Part shown: positions 7,633 to 15,753 of the stretch, piece after piece
How positions within the stretch are numbered: position 1 is the first letter of the stretch
How the letters are laid out: each line of letters opens with the position of its first letter
Origin: Yoonia sp.
GTDB lineage: Bacteria; Pseudomonadota; Alphaproteobacteria; Rhodobacterales; Rhodobacteraceae
Assembly (NCBI RefSeq): GCF_030731595.1
Contig: NZ_JANQTS010000064.1
Span: forward strand, 1-64,000
Direction: 5' to 3'
DNA length: 64,000 bases
Notes under the pieces: generated by a model
What the model saw: the letters and a program-made list of their open reading frames with translations, nothing else
Told to the model about the DNA's origin: nothing
Databases searched by the model: none
Position numbers and translations under genes: made by a program

Positions 7633-8408
7633 CGCTGACCTTCATGTTCGAGGCGCTTTTGTGCAAAGGCTTCGTGGCGTTCAGATTTTTGTTGATCCGA
7701 CAGCGCCGTTTCCACAAAGCTCAAATGCGACTCCACCGCCAAGCGTGCCCCGACAGGATCGCGCGCTTGCAGGGCCTCGTTTATCTTGCGGTGCTGCTCG
7801 AGAAGCATGTCGCGTGTCGTGCGCTGTTTGAACATGATGGTGCGGTTGTAAAAGACGCCCTCGCGCAGCAGTTCATACATCGAGCGCATCATATGGAGCA
7901 TGATCATGTTGTGGCTGGCTTCGATGATCGACAAGTGGAAATCTGCGTCCAGATGCGCCTCGTCCGCCGGATTTCGTTTTTGATGCGCGGCTTCCATTTT
8001 CCTGAAGATCGCGTCAATCACCTTGAGGTCCGTATCGCTGGCTAAACGTGCGGCACGCTCTGCGGCGAGCCCCTCCATGTCGCGGCGAAAACTGATGTAG
8101 TCAAAGACCGCCTCTTCATGGGTTGCGAAAAGTGTAACCAAAGCGGGCGCGAATGCGGATCCCAAGACCTCGGCGACATAGACCCCGGCCCCCGCCTTGG
8201 ATGTCAACAGCCCGCGCTCTTGCAGGTCCGCCAAGGCTTCGCGCAGCGATGGGCGCGACACGCTCATCCGTTCGCTAAGTTCCCTTTCGGACGGCAGCCG
8301 CTCGCCGGGTTTGAGGATTCCACGCAAGATTAACCCTTCGATCTGGCGGATGACGCCGTTTGAAAGCTTTTCTTGGTGAACGGGTTCAAAAGGCATTTGA
8401 TCTACCAT
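7629..8408 (-). CDS. FadR/GntR family transcriptional regulator (FCD domain)
   Basis: A 259-residue regulator with a GntR winged helix at residues 20-85 (LPSERELSERMSVSRPSLREAL) and a C-terminal all-helical FCD ligand-binding domain (about 95-235). The FCD metal-site pattern, with Asp, His and His residues, is visible in DADFHLSIIEASHN and VESHLSF. FCD proteins sense small carboxylates such as lactate, pyruvate, glycolate or gluconate. It stands alone, convergent with the CPBP gene. Glycolate oxidase genes 14 kb away have a GntR-like inverted repeat (26790), but a link is speculation. The start could also be the internal ATG at 8396. Confidence 0.88.
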   Translation of the reverse strand: MVDQMPFEPVHQEKLSNGVIRQIEGLILRGILKPGERLPSERELSERMSVSRPSLREALADLQERGLLTSKAGAGVYVAEVLGSAFAPALVTLFATHEEAVFDYISFRRDMEGLAAERAARLASDTDLKVIDAIFRKMEAAHQKRNPADEAHLDADFHLSIIEASHNMIMLHMMRSMYELLREGVFYNRTIMFKQRTTRDMLLEQHRKINEALQARDPVGARLAVESHLSFVETALSDQQKSERHEAFAQKRLEHEGQR

Positions 8409-8452
8409 GCTGGATTGGTCAAACGATATGACCGGAACGCGGTGTTCACAAC

Positions 8453-8483
8453 AAAAAAGGGCTGCCTTGCAGCAGCCCTTTTG
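8453..8483 (-). terminator. Rho-independent terminator of the OmpA-like lipoprotein gene
   Basis: Perfect arms AAAAGGGCTGC and GCAGCCCTTTT around a 6-base loop. Read on the minus strand it ends in a run of six T. It lies 21 bases after the stop of the gene at 8504-9166. Confidence 0.85.
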
Positions 8484-8503
8484 TCTGATCTGGTTGCCCG
8501 CCT

Positions 8504-9166
8504 TTAGTTCGGCGTAATGATGATCTCGACCCGGCGGTTCATCTGACGACCGGATTCATTCAGGTTCGACGCAATCGGGTTGTTCTCGCCGGCACCGATG
8601 GACCGGATGCGCGATGGGGACACGCCGCCACCGATCAGGATCGAAGACACGGCAGAGGCACGACGCTCTGAAAGACCTTGGTTAAAGGAGGCATCACCCA
8701 CGTTGTCGGTGTGTCCGATGACGTTGACTGTGGTGTTGGGATACTTGTTGAGCGAGTTTGCGACGATCCGCAGTTCGTTCTGTGATGTGCCTGAAACCTG
8801 TGTGCTGTTGGTTGCAAACAGAAGGTCTTGGCTCAGGACAACAACAAGGTTGTTTCCGTTGTTGGAAACGCCCACATCGCTGCGCAGCGCGCGGCGCAGT
8901 TCTTCTGCTTGACGGTCAAGGCTGTTGCCGATCCCGGCACCAACGCCTGCACCCAGTGCCGCACCGATCAGTGCCGCTTGGTTCCGGTCGCGGATTGTCC
9001 CGTCGTTGTTGGTGATCGCGCCAAGCAATGCGCCAGCACCTGCGCCAAGCAATGCGCCTTGCTGGGTGTTCTGGTTCGCGTTCGGACCTGCGGGGTCACA
9101 CGCAGCGACAAAGGTCAGCGATGCGGCTGCGATGACGAGTGGGAATTTCTTAAGTTTCATGGTCAT
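8504..9166 (-). CDS. OmpA family lipoprotein with glycine-zipper domain
   Basis: A 220-residue outer-membrane-type lipoprotein. The signal peptide ends in a lipobox FVAAC (Cys23). A glycine-zipper segment (about 35-85, GALLGAGAGALLGAI and GAALGAGVGAGIGN) follows. The C-terminal OmpA peptidoglycan-binding domain (about 110-220) shows VIGHTDNVGD, NQGLSERRASAV and NRRVEI. It probably anchors the outer membrane to the cell wall, as in Pal/YiaD proteins. Start ATGs at 9166 and 9160 are both plausible; neither has a strong Shine-Dalgarno sequence. A clear terminator follows. Confidence 0.92.
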   Translation of the reverse strand: MTMKLKKFPLVIAAASLTFVAACDPAGPNANQNTQQGALLGAGAGALLGAITNNDGTIRDRNQAALIGAALGAGVGAGIGNSLDRQAEELRRALRSDVGVSNNGNNLVVVLSQDLLFATNSTQVSGTSQNELRIVANSLNKYPNTTVNVIGHTDNVGDASFNQGLSERRASAVSSILIGGGVSPSRIRSIGAGENNPIASNLNESGRQMNRRVEIIITPN

Positions 9167-9274
9167 GGTTCCATTTGTGGAAGCGCGGAATGCGCCAGTG
9201 ATATGGGTCAGCTTATGCCCGTTTTCCCCATGATATCCAATATCGCCCAAATAACGAGCGAGGAATTGCTTACT

Positions 9275-10123
9275 TTACGGATGATCCCCTTGTGCATCGA
9301 CCCGCGCTGATTCCCATGCCAGCATCGCGCGCTTGACCGGAAGTCCCCAATGATAGCCCCCCAAGGCCCCGGATTTGCGCAGGGCGCGATGGCAGGGAAT
9401 CAACCAACTGACCGGATTGCGGCCCACGGCGGTGCCCACAGCGCGGACCGCTTTGGGGCGCCCGATGGAGCAGGCGATCTCGGAATAGGTCGTCACATGA
9501 CCCGAAGGGATGTTCAGCAAGGCCTCCCAGACCTGCAATTGGAAGGGCGCACCGATCATGTGCAGCTGTGTCTCGCCTGTCATGCCCAGGGCCGCTGTCG
9601 CCCAAGGCCGCAGGAAAGTGGGGTCTTCTACAAAATCAGCCTTGGGCCAGCGCGATTTCAGGTCCGCCATCGCCGGTTCCGGTCCTGCCTCTGCGGCAAA
9701 GGCCAGCCCGCAGATACCGCGGTTCGTCCCCATGACAAGGGCAGGACCAAAATGGCTTTCGAACCAGCCCCAAAAGATCGTCAGCCCCGCCCCGTCGCGC
9801 GCGTAATCGCCGGGGCTCATCGCCTCCCACCGCACAAAGAGGTCATGCAAGCGACCGCTCCCCGACAGGCCAACCGCATGGGCTGTCTCCAGCGTGGTGA
9901 AGCGGTCGCGCAAAAGCGACTTGGCGTGGGTTAGGGTCAGGTACTGCTGGTACCGTTTTGGCGATACCCCGACCCACGCGGAAAACACCCGCTGGAAATG
10001 GGCGGGGCTCATGTTCATGTCCGCTGCGAGATCAGCAAGCGAAAGAGGGCTGTCGCCTGCCGCATCAATCGCCGCGATGGCGCGGCGCATGATCTGATAG
10101 TGATATGTTTCTGTCTGTTCCAT
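9275..10123 (-). CDS. Ada-like AraC regulator fused to O6-methylguanine-DNA methyltransferase
   Basis: A 282-residue two-domain protein. An AraC-type helix-turn-helix (residues 10-108, with LSLADLAADMNMSPAHFQRVF) is followed by an MGMT suicide methyltransferase domain. The acceptor is Cys244 in IPCHRAL, and the preceding arginine finger and NPVSWL segment are intact. The N-terminal phosphotriester-repair domain of E. coli Ada (its zinc cysteines) is absent. The protein should repair O6-methylguanine and may regulate genes, but the methylation-switch of classical Ada is missing. It is divergent from nth, another DNA-repair gene, across 93 bases. Confidence 0.93.
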   Translation of the reverse strand: MEQTETYHYQIMRRAIAAIDAAGDSPLSLADLAADMNMSPAHFQRVFSAWVGVSPKRYQQYLTLTHAKSLLRDRFTTLETAHAVGLSGSGRLHDLFVRWEAMSPGDYARDGAGLTIFWGWFESHFGPALVMGTNRGICGLAFAAEAGPEPAMADLKSRWPKADFVEDPTFLRPWATAALGMTGETQLHMIGAPFQLQVWEALLNIPSGHVTTYSEIACSIGRPKAVRAVGTAVGRNPVSWLIPCHRALRKSGALGGYHWGLPVKRAMLAWESARVDAQGDHP

Positions 10124-10216
10124 GTATTGAAACTAGGCTCAACGGCGCGCCAGAGCGACCCGAAAATTGCGCATCTGGCGCTTGCCCCTTGGGGTGCATC
10201 GGGGCATACCGAAGCA

Positions 10217-10861
10217 ATGGCAAAACAGCTTGATTATCATACCATCCGCGCGATCTTTGAACGCTTCCAGGCGGCAGAGGCCGAACCCAAGGGCGAGCTT
10301 GAGCATGTGAATGCCTATACCCTTGTTGTGGCTGTGGCTTTGTCGGCGCAAGCGACGGATGCCGGGGTGAACAAAGCCACGCGCGCACTGTTCCAGATCG
10401 CCGATACGCCGCAAAAGATGCTCGACCTTGGGTTGGAAGGACTAACCGAACACATCAAGACCATTGGTCTGTTTCGGCAAAAAGCCAAGAACGTCATCAA
10501 AATGAGCCAAATTCTGGTCGACGATTACGGCGGAGAAGTCCCCAATTCCCGTGCGGCGCTACAATCGCTGCCCGGTGTGGGGCGCAAGACGGCGAATGTC
10601 GTGCTGAACATGTGGTGGGGGCAACCTGCACAGGCTGTCGATACCCACATCTTCCGCTTTGGCAATCGCAGCGGAGTGGCTCCGGGCAAAGATGTCGATG
10701 CGGTGGAACGCGCCATCGAGGATCATATACCCGCCGATTTTCAACTGCATGCACATCATTGGATGATACTGCATGGGCGCTACACCTGCGTGGCGCGAAA
10801 ACCCAAATGCGCGGCCTGTCTGATCCGCGATCTCTGTCAGTTTGAGGAAAAGAACCTATGA
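10217..10861 (+). CDS. nth: Endonuclease III
   Basis: A base-excision repair glycosylase/AP lyase of 214 residues for oxidised pyrimidines. The helix-hairpin-helix LPGVGRKTANVVL contains catalytic Lys124, and catalytic Asp142 is in VDTHIFR. Four cysteines (191, 198, 201 and 207; C-x6-C-x2-C-x5-C) bind the [4Fe-4S] cluster at the C-terminus. The ATG at 10217 gives a normal-length enzyme; the frame is open further upstream, but that part overlaps the divergent Ada gene. The stop overlaps the adenosine kinase start by four bases (ATGA). Confidence 0.96.
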   Translation: MAKQLDYHTIRAIFERFQAAEAEPKGELEHVNAYTLVVAVALSAQATDAGVNKATRALFQIADTPQKMLDLGLEGLTEHIKTIGLFRQKAKNVIKMSQILVDDYGGEVPNSRAALQSLPGVGRKTANVVLNMWWGQPAQAVDTHIFRFGNRSGVAPGKDVDAVERAIEDHIPADFQLHAHHWMILHGRYTCVARKPKCAACLIRDLCQFEEKNL

Positions 10862-11850
10862 AAAAGTATCAGGTTGTCGGGATCGGCAATGCAATGGTTG
10901 ACGTTTTGGCGCGGGCCGAGGATTCATTTCTGGCCGAGGCAGGGGTGCAAAAAGGGATCATGCAGTTGATCGATATGGCGCGCGCGGTTGATCTCTATTC
11001 CCGTGTGGGTCCCGCGAAAGAAGTCAGCGGCGGATCCGCGGCCAATACGATTGCGGGGATTGCGCATCTGGGCGGACGCACGGCCTATGTGGGGAAAGTC
11101 AAGGACGACCAATTGGGTGCGATCTTTGCCCATGACTTGCGCGCGCAGGGGGCGGGCTATGAAACGGCCATGGCCCCCAAGAGCGAAGAGGCCGAAACCG
11201 GCCGATGCATCGTGATTGTAACCCCCGATGGGGAGCGTTCGATGAACACTTATCTGGGTGTCACCGAATTTCTGACTGCCGACGATATCGACGAAACGCA
11301 GATGGCGGATGCCGAGTGGATCTATCTCGAAGGCTACCGTTTTGACGGGCCCGAAAGCCATGCGGCCTTTGCCAAGGCGATTGCGGCCTGCAAGGGGGCC
11401 GGTGGCAAGGTGTCGATCACGCTGTCTGACCCGTTCTGTATCGAACGACATCGCGATGCGTTCCGCGATATGATCCGCGATCATGTGGATCTTCTCTTCT
11501 GCAACCGTGCCGAGATGCGTTCGATGTACCAGACGGATGATTTCGACGCAGCACTGGCGCAAGCAGCCTCAGAAGTGGCCATCGTGGCCTGCACGGATAG
11601 CGAACATGGCGTCCATATTCTTGCGGATGGGCAGCGCTGGCATGTGCCTGCGGTGCCGACACAGATCGTCGATGCCACAGGTGCGGGGGATCTCTTTGCG
11701 GGGGCCTTCCTCTGGGGGCTCACGAACGGGCATGATCTAGAGACCTGTGGCAAGATGGGCAATCTGGCGGCCTCAGAAGTGATCAGCCATATCGGTGCAC
11801 GCCCCGAGGCGGACCTTAAGGCATTGTTTGCAGAGCAGGGATTGCTTTAA
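10858..11850 (+). CDS. PfkB family carbohydrate kinase, probable adenosine kinase
   Basis: A 330-residue ribokinase-fold enzyme. The N-terminal PfkB motif is seen as GGSAANTIAGIAHLGG, and the C-terminal signature DATGAGDLFAGAF holds the catalytic Asp and anion hole. The overall pattern (GIGNAMVDVLA start, MNTYLG and EGYRFDGP segments) matches the adenosine-kinase-like group common in alphaproteobacteria, which phosphorylates adenosine or related nucleosides. The exact substrate is inferred. It is coupled to nth by a 4-base overlap. Its 3' end overlaps the convergent unknown gene by 35 bases. Confidence 0.88.
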   Translation: MKKYQVVGIGNAMVDVLARAEDSFLAEAGVQKGIMQLIDMARAVDLYSRVGPAKEVSGGSAANTIAGIAHLGGRTAYVGKVKDDQLGAIFAHDLRAQGAGYETAMAPKSEEAETGRCIVIVTPDGERSMNTYLGVTEFLTADDIDETQMADAEWIYLEGYRFDGPESHAAFAKAIAACKGAGGKVSITLSDPFCIERHRDAFRDMIRDHVDLLFCNRAEMRSMYQTDDFDAALAQAASEVAIVACTDSEHGVHILADGQRWHVPAVPTQIVDATGAGDLFAGAFLWGLTNGHDLETCGKMGNLAASEVISHIGARPEADLKALFAEQGLL

Positions 11851-12541
11851 GCCAAAGCGCGTCCAGCGCATCTATTTCTGCGGGATCGAAGCGGTCTTCC
11901 TCTTTCCAGTATTTGCCGGAGGGGACGTAGTAACCCAGAGTTTCTTCGCGTGCCAAGGCATCGGTCATAAACCGGCCGTGCATGACAAGCGGGCGGGCCT
12001 TGGCGGCAGCTGTCGGCGTCGACCGGGGAAACAAAAGGCGGCTGGGGCCGGTCGACAGGTTGACCATCGCACAGTTCTGACGGGCGGCCAGAGCCATAAG
12101 GCGGGCCGACTTCGCTTCAAGCGAGCGCAAGGTGACATCCTTGCGCAATGGGTCAGCGGTGCCGGTGCCGTAAAAATGGGTTCCGCGTGTGCCAGCATAG
12201 ACCATGTCGCACCCCAAAACCGCAATCACCGATGGCTGCAAAGCCGCAAGCGCCCAATAGGCCGCCGTAAATGCCATTGTGCCACCGGCATAGACGAAAC
12301 CGCCAAACTTGTTTTGCAGCGGCACATAGTCAGCGGCACGGATAATCCGCTGGTCGCGGGTCACATCGATCGGCATCCGTTCCGGTGGAAAGTCGTCCGG
12401 GTGGATCAGATCATCCCAATCCGGGCGTACGGCCCAAGCATTATTGATCGCGACGATACGATCAAAAGGCCCCCGTGGCCAAGCGCGACAGGTAACCACA
12501 TTCGGGCCACTGCCAAGAATAAGAACGACAGACACTGGCAT
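11816..12541 (-). CDS. Unknown protein with Rossmann-like motifs, possibly a glycosyltransferase
   Basis: A 241-residue protein that I do not recognise firmly. It starts with a nucleotide-binding-like strand-loop VLILGSGPNVV, then DRIVAINNAW. Mid-protein it has GGTMAFTAAYWALAAL followed by VIAVLGCDMVY and THFYG. The order 'GSGP... vaiNna... SG/GG-x-A... LxGxD... HFYG' recalls the DUF115/MptE-like and sialyltransferase-like proteins found in phages and surface-glycan loci (family memory, not aligned). It has no signal peptide. It lies next to the sulfotransferase and DUF5927 glycosyltransferase genes, which supports a glycan role. It overlaps adenosine kinase by 35 bases at the 3' ends. Confidence 0.7.
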   Translation of the reverse strand: MPVSVVLILGSGPNVVTCRAWPRGPFDRIVAINNAWAVRPDWDDLIHPDDFPPERMPIDVTRDQRIIRAADYVPLQNKFGGFVYAGGTMAFTAAYWALAALQPSVIAVLGCDMVYAGTRGTHFYGTGTADPLRKDVTLRSLEAKSARLMALAARQNCAMVNLSTGPSRLLFPRSTPTAAAKARPLVMHGRFMTDALAREETLGYYVPSGKYWKEEDRFDPAEIDALDALWLKAIPALQTMP

Positions 12542-12597
12542 TTCCTTCTTTCCCGCTCATACAAGCATCTAACGCGGGAAGTGATGCTGTCGAGGGC

Positions 12598-12648
12598 GCA
12601 AGAACTTTAATGCCTCCGGCGGGGATATTTATGCTCAAAAGAAGTGGG
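12598..12648 (-). repeat. Extragenic element, AAATATCCCCGCCGGAGGC family, copy A
   Basis: Read on the minus strand, the element runs CTTCTTTTGAGC, then AAATATCCCCGCCGGAGGC, then ATTAAAGTTCTTG. Copy D (30903-30958) is nearly identical over about 50 bases. It occupies the start of the 308-base gene-free stretch 12542-12849, which also holds a hairpin (12654) and copy B (12774). Confidence 0.75.
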
Positions 12649-12653
12649 AATGT

Positions 12654-12689
12654 CCGCTGATCTGACCGGTCATCCACCCAGATCAGCGG
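12654..12689. other. Stem-loop in the 12.5-12.85 kb spacer
   Basis: Eleven-base perfect arms CCGCTGATCTG and CAGATCAGCGG around a 14-base loop, between two extragenic elements. No T-run follows on either strand. A 38-codon frame starting ATG at 12650 runs through it but has no recognisable content. It may be the core of a small RNA or a processing signal. The rest of the spacer (about 12690-12773) shows nothing. Confidence 0.4.
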
Positions 12690-12773
12690 CTTCTTCGTCG
12701 ACGGTCATCGGCATCCCTGCCTGTTCCGTGCCATCAGATCACACCAATTTCTCTAATTTTGGGTGAATAACAG

Positions 12774-12837
12774 CTTCTTTTGAGTAAAAATATCCTCGGG
12801 GGTGAGGCCGTAGGCCGAGGGGGCAGACAGCCCCCTC
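12774..12837 (+). repeat. Extragenic element, copy B
   Basis: Begins CTTCTTTTGAGTAAAAATA, continues CCTCGGGGG, and ends with two nested GC repeats (GGCCG/TAGGCC and GGGGGC...GCCCCC). It matches copy C (25275) in the first part and in the presence of a GGGGC...GCCCC hairpin. It lies just after the 3' end of the sulfotransferase gene. Confidence 0.7.
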
Positions 12838-12849
12838 TTTCCCTCGCAG

Positions 12850-13647
12850 CTATTGTCCGAGTTTGGCGTGTACTTCGTCGAGATCAATTTCGCCAACAGG
12901 CATTTTGTTTGCCGGATTTTCGAAATCGTACTGGAAAATCCTGAAGTCCTTTTTGTACATCTCGTAGACGATGTGCATCGACAGATCGTCAAAGTAGTCC
13001 TCGACCGGATGCATGCGCTTTGGCCCGTGGCCTTCGCTTTCGTTGAAACGCGGAATTGTCGCCAGATCGATAGGATGAGCGGTCTCGATATTGTCCAGCA
13101 CGTCCTGCATGCCCTCGTTGAACTTTTCGGTCCAGAATATCTTGTCATAACGTCCGCCGTTCACAATGAAGGTGGAGATATGGCCGGACATCGCAGACCA
13201 ATGGATGTCAGGCTCCATGGGGCGGCGCCAGCGGATGGTGTCACGCGCAAAAAGCAGGAACCGCCGGAAGCTCTTGATCTGGTCGAATTCGAAACCAGTT
13301 TCGGGGTCACCCACTTCGATCCCGTATTTCTGGATCAAGAGCGGCACCAGATTGCCACGGTAGTATTTGCCGTTGCGCTGAATGCCACAGATCTTGTCAA
13401 AGAAAGATGACAGTATCCGCGTGTATGGGTTGCGCACACAGGTAAAGGCATAGCTTTCATGCGAGAGCACGTTCTTTGTGATTGGCTCCTGGCTTCCTTC
13501 AAGGGCCCATTTGTGCAGTCCGGTTTTGTCGTCATGGATGTCGCCATCAAAAAACCTGCCGTGGTCGGCGTAATGCATGATCTGACCGATGGTCGAGCAG
13601 GCGCATTTTGGCACGACCCGATACACAACGCTTTCGCTTGTGGTCAT
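12850..13647 (-). CDS. Sulfotransferase family 2 protein
   Basis: About 265 residues, transferring sulfate from PAPS to a carbohydrate. The 5'-phosphosulfate loop is in VPKCACST near residue 13, and the 3'-phosphate-binding segment is RNPYTRILSSFFDKI around residue 70-85. This is the layout of carbohydrate sulfotransferases of the Sulfotransfer_2 type. It has no signal peptide. The ATG at 13647 was preferred; an upstream ATG at 13686 adds 13 residues and has no better ribosome site. It is divergent from a DUF5927 glycosyltransferase across about 150 bases, a pairing that points to sulfated surface polysaccharide. The acceptor glycan is unknown. Confidence 0.85.
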   Translation of the reverse strand: MTTSESVVYRVVPKCACSTIGQIMHYADHGRFFDGDIHDDKTGLHKWALEGSQEPITKNVLSHESYAFTCVRNPYTRILSSFFDKICGIQRNGKYYRGNLVPLLIQKYGIEVGDPETGFEFDQIKSFRRFLLFARDTIRWRRPMEPDIHWSAMSGHISTFIVNGGRYDKIFWTEKFNEGMQDVLDNIETAHPIDLATIPRFNESEGHGPKRMHPVEDYFDDLSMHIVYEMYKKDFRIFQYDFENPANKMPVGEIDLDEVHAKLGQ

Positions 13648-13799
13648 CCATGTTCCGGGAAAACTCGCCACGCAACCGCTCCTCATTCCAATATAATCGG
13701 TCTACACCATTTATGGACAAAGAAACCCTGTCACTTCAATGTCTGTTCGCGTTATGACAGCGTGGCGCATAAATCTGGCAACAAGGACCCTCAGGCCTA

Positions 13800-15377
13800 A
13801 TGGCACAAGTCGCCTTTATCTTGCTGTGTCACAAAGACCCTGATGCAATCGTGCAGCAGGCGACGCAACTGACGGCAGCAGGTGACTATGTCGCGATTCA
13901 TTTTGACGCCTCGGCCGATGCTTCGGATTACCGCACCCTTCAGTCTGCATTGTCACCAAACCCAAATGTGGTCTTCTCCAAACGGCGGGTGAAGTGCGGC
14001 TGGGGCGAGTGGAGCCTTGTGCAGGCGACGTTGCATGCCGTGGAAGCTGCCTTGCATGGTTTTCCGCGCGCGACGCATTTTTACATGATTTCGGGCGATT
14101 GTGCGCCTATCAAGTCCGCAGGCTTTGCCCACCGGTTCCTTGATGACAACGATGTAGACTATATCGAGAACCACGATTTCTTTGATAGTAACTGGATCAA
14201 GACCGGCTTTCGCAAAGAGCGCCTTGTCTACCGCCACTTTTTCAACGAACGGACACAAAAGCGGCGGTTTTACACGTCACTCGCGTTGCAGCAGCGGTTC
14301 GGTCTGACGCGTCAGGTGCCGGACGATCTTCAGATCATGATTGGTAGCCAGTGGTGGTGCCTGCGCCGCCGCACGATCGAAGCTGTGATGGAATTTGCCT
14401 ATGCCCGCCGCGATGTGATGCGCTTTTTTCGCACAACATGGATTCCGGACGAGACTTTCTTCCAAACGCTCGTGCATCATCTGGTCCCGAGCCGCGAGAT
14501 CGAGAACCGAACCCTGACATTCCTGATGTTTTCTGACTACGGGATGCCGGTGAACTTCTATAATGATCACTATGAGTTATTGATGGGGCAGAATGCCCTT
14601 TTCGCGCGCAAGATCAGTGCCGAGGCGACAGAACTGCGCAGCCGCTTGGGCGAGCTTTATGCAAGTGACCGGATGGATTTTGTCATTTCGGATGAAGGCC
14701 GCAATCTGTTTGACTTCCTCACCGGGCGCGGCAGGATCGGTCGCCGTTTTGCCCAAAGGTTCTGGGAAAGCGAGACATCGTTGGGGCGCAGCCGTGAGTT
14801 AATGATCATTGCCTGCAAAAAGTGGCATGTGGCCAAGCGCCTTGTCGCGGCGATCAGCCACCACACCAATATCCCTGCCGTCGAATATCTCTTTAACGAG
14901 AATGAAACGCCCCTGCCTGACCTTGGCGGAATCGAGTCTTCGCTCGAGAAACGGGGGCGGCATCGGCGGGCGCTGATGCGTATGCTTTTTGAACATTATG
15001 AGAGTGATCGGATGGTCATCTGCCTGGATACATCCAGTATCGACTTGATGGCCGATCTTTTCAGCGATCGCGCCACGGTCCGCCTGTTGGAAATCGAATG
15101 TTCGTTTGATGATGATTATCTTGTGGGGCATGCCATGCGTGTCGGTCTTGCCGGCCCTCAGACAAGCCCCGCCACATTAGCGCGACTACTGCCGACAATC
15201 CGCCATGACATGATCTATGAACGCGACATGATCCGCGATGCAAAGTTTGCCAATACAACCCGGATCAGGGAAACTGCGGGCACTGATGAAAACGCAGCAG
15301 CCTTGGCGCAATTCTTGAGCGTATCGCCGGAAGTAGCCCAGACGCTTGCCCAGACCCCCTATCTTTTTGTTGATTGA
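13800..15377 (+). CDS. Core-2/I-branching GlcNAc-transferase-like protein with DUF5927 C-terminus
   Basis: A 525-residue protein. The N-terminal 250 residues resemble GT14 beta-1,6-N-acetylglucosaminyltransferases: AFILLCHKDPDAIVQQ at the start, YVAIHFDASAD, THFYMISGDCAPI, and an acidic WIPDETFFQTL that matches the catalytic-base region. The C-terminal half (about 260-525) is the DUF5927 region found in Rhodobacteraceae. It probably adds sugar branches to an extracellular glycan; donor and acceptor are not known. It is divergent from the sulfotransferase and directly followed by the HIT gene (9 bases). No membrane helix or signal peptide is visible, so it acts in the cytoplasm. Confidence 0.82.
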   Translation: MAQVAFILLCHKDPDAIVQQATQLTAAGDYVAIHFDASADASDYRTLQSALSPNPNVVFSKRRVKCGWGEWSLVQATLHAVEAALHGFPRATHFYMISGDCAPIKSAGFAHRFLDDNDVDYIENHDFFDSNWIKTGFRKERLVYRHFFNERTQKRRFYTSLALQQRFGLTRQVPDDLQIMIGSQWWCLRRRTIEAVMEFAYARRDVMRFFRTTWIPDETFFQTLVHHLVPSREIENRTLTFLMFSDYGMPVNFYNDHYELLMGQNALFARKISAEATELRSRLGELYASDRMDFVISDEGRNLFDFLTGRGRIGRRFAQRFWESETSLGRSRELMIIACKKWHVAKRLVAAISHHTNIPAVEYLFNENETPLPDLGGIESSLEKRGRHRRALMRMLFEHYESDRMVICLDTSSIDLMADLFSDRATVRLLEIECSFDDDYLVGHAMRVGLAGPQTSPATLARLLPTIRHDMIYERDMIRDAKFANTTRIRETAGTDENAAALAQFLSVSPEVAQTLAQTPYLFVD

Positions 15378-15385
15378 GGAAAACT

Positions 15386-15748
15386 ATGGAATACGCCTAC
15401 GACGACCAGAACATCTTTGCCAAGATCCTGCGCGGAGAGATTCCCAACAAAACGGTCTATGAAAATGACCACGCGCTTGCCTTCGACGATATCGCCCCGC
15501 AAGCGCCCGTGCATGTGCTGGTCATTCCCAAAGGCCCTTATATGAGCCTTGATCATTTTGCCCGCGATGCCTCTGCCGCGGAACACCATGGCTTTATGCA
15601 GGCCGTTGCAGAAGTCTGCCGGATCACCGGTTTGGAAGCGGGTTTTCGCGGGATATCAAACACGCGCACCCACGGTATTCAGGACGTCCCGCATTATCAC
15701 ATGCATATTCTCGGCGGTCGGCAACTGGGCCGTATGCTGTCGGATTGA
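15386..15748 (+). CDS. HIT family nucleotide-binding protein
   Basis: A small cytoplasmic enzyme of 120 residues of the histidine-triad superfamily, the HinT-like branch that hydrolyses AMP-linked amines. The start segment NIFAKILRGEIP and the triad region QDVPHYHMHILGG (H-Y-H-M-H) are canonical. The ATG at 15386 has TGAGGAAA just upstream; the frame also opens with TTG at 15374 inside the previous stop. It converges with the ABC ATPase gene, five bases apart. Its cellular substrate is unknown, as for most HinT proteins. Confidence 0.94.
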   Translation: MEYAYDDQNIFAKILRGEIPNKTVYENDHALAFDDIAPQAPVHVLVIPKGPYMSLDHFARDASAAEHHGFMQAVAEVCRITGLEAGFRGISNTRTHGIQDVPHYHMHILGGRQLGRMLSD

Positions 15749-15753
15749 AACCG

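Noticed and set aside
9998..10216. N-terminal extension of nth
   Set aside because: It overlaps the divergent Ada gene and lengthens a protein that is already complete from 10217.
12650..12766. 38-codon ORF after extragenic element A
   Set aside because: It has an A/G-rich stretch before the ATG, but that belongs to the repeat. The peptide has no recognisable content and a hairpin runs through it.
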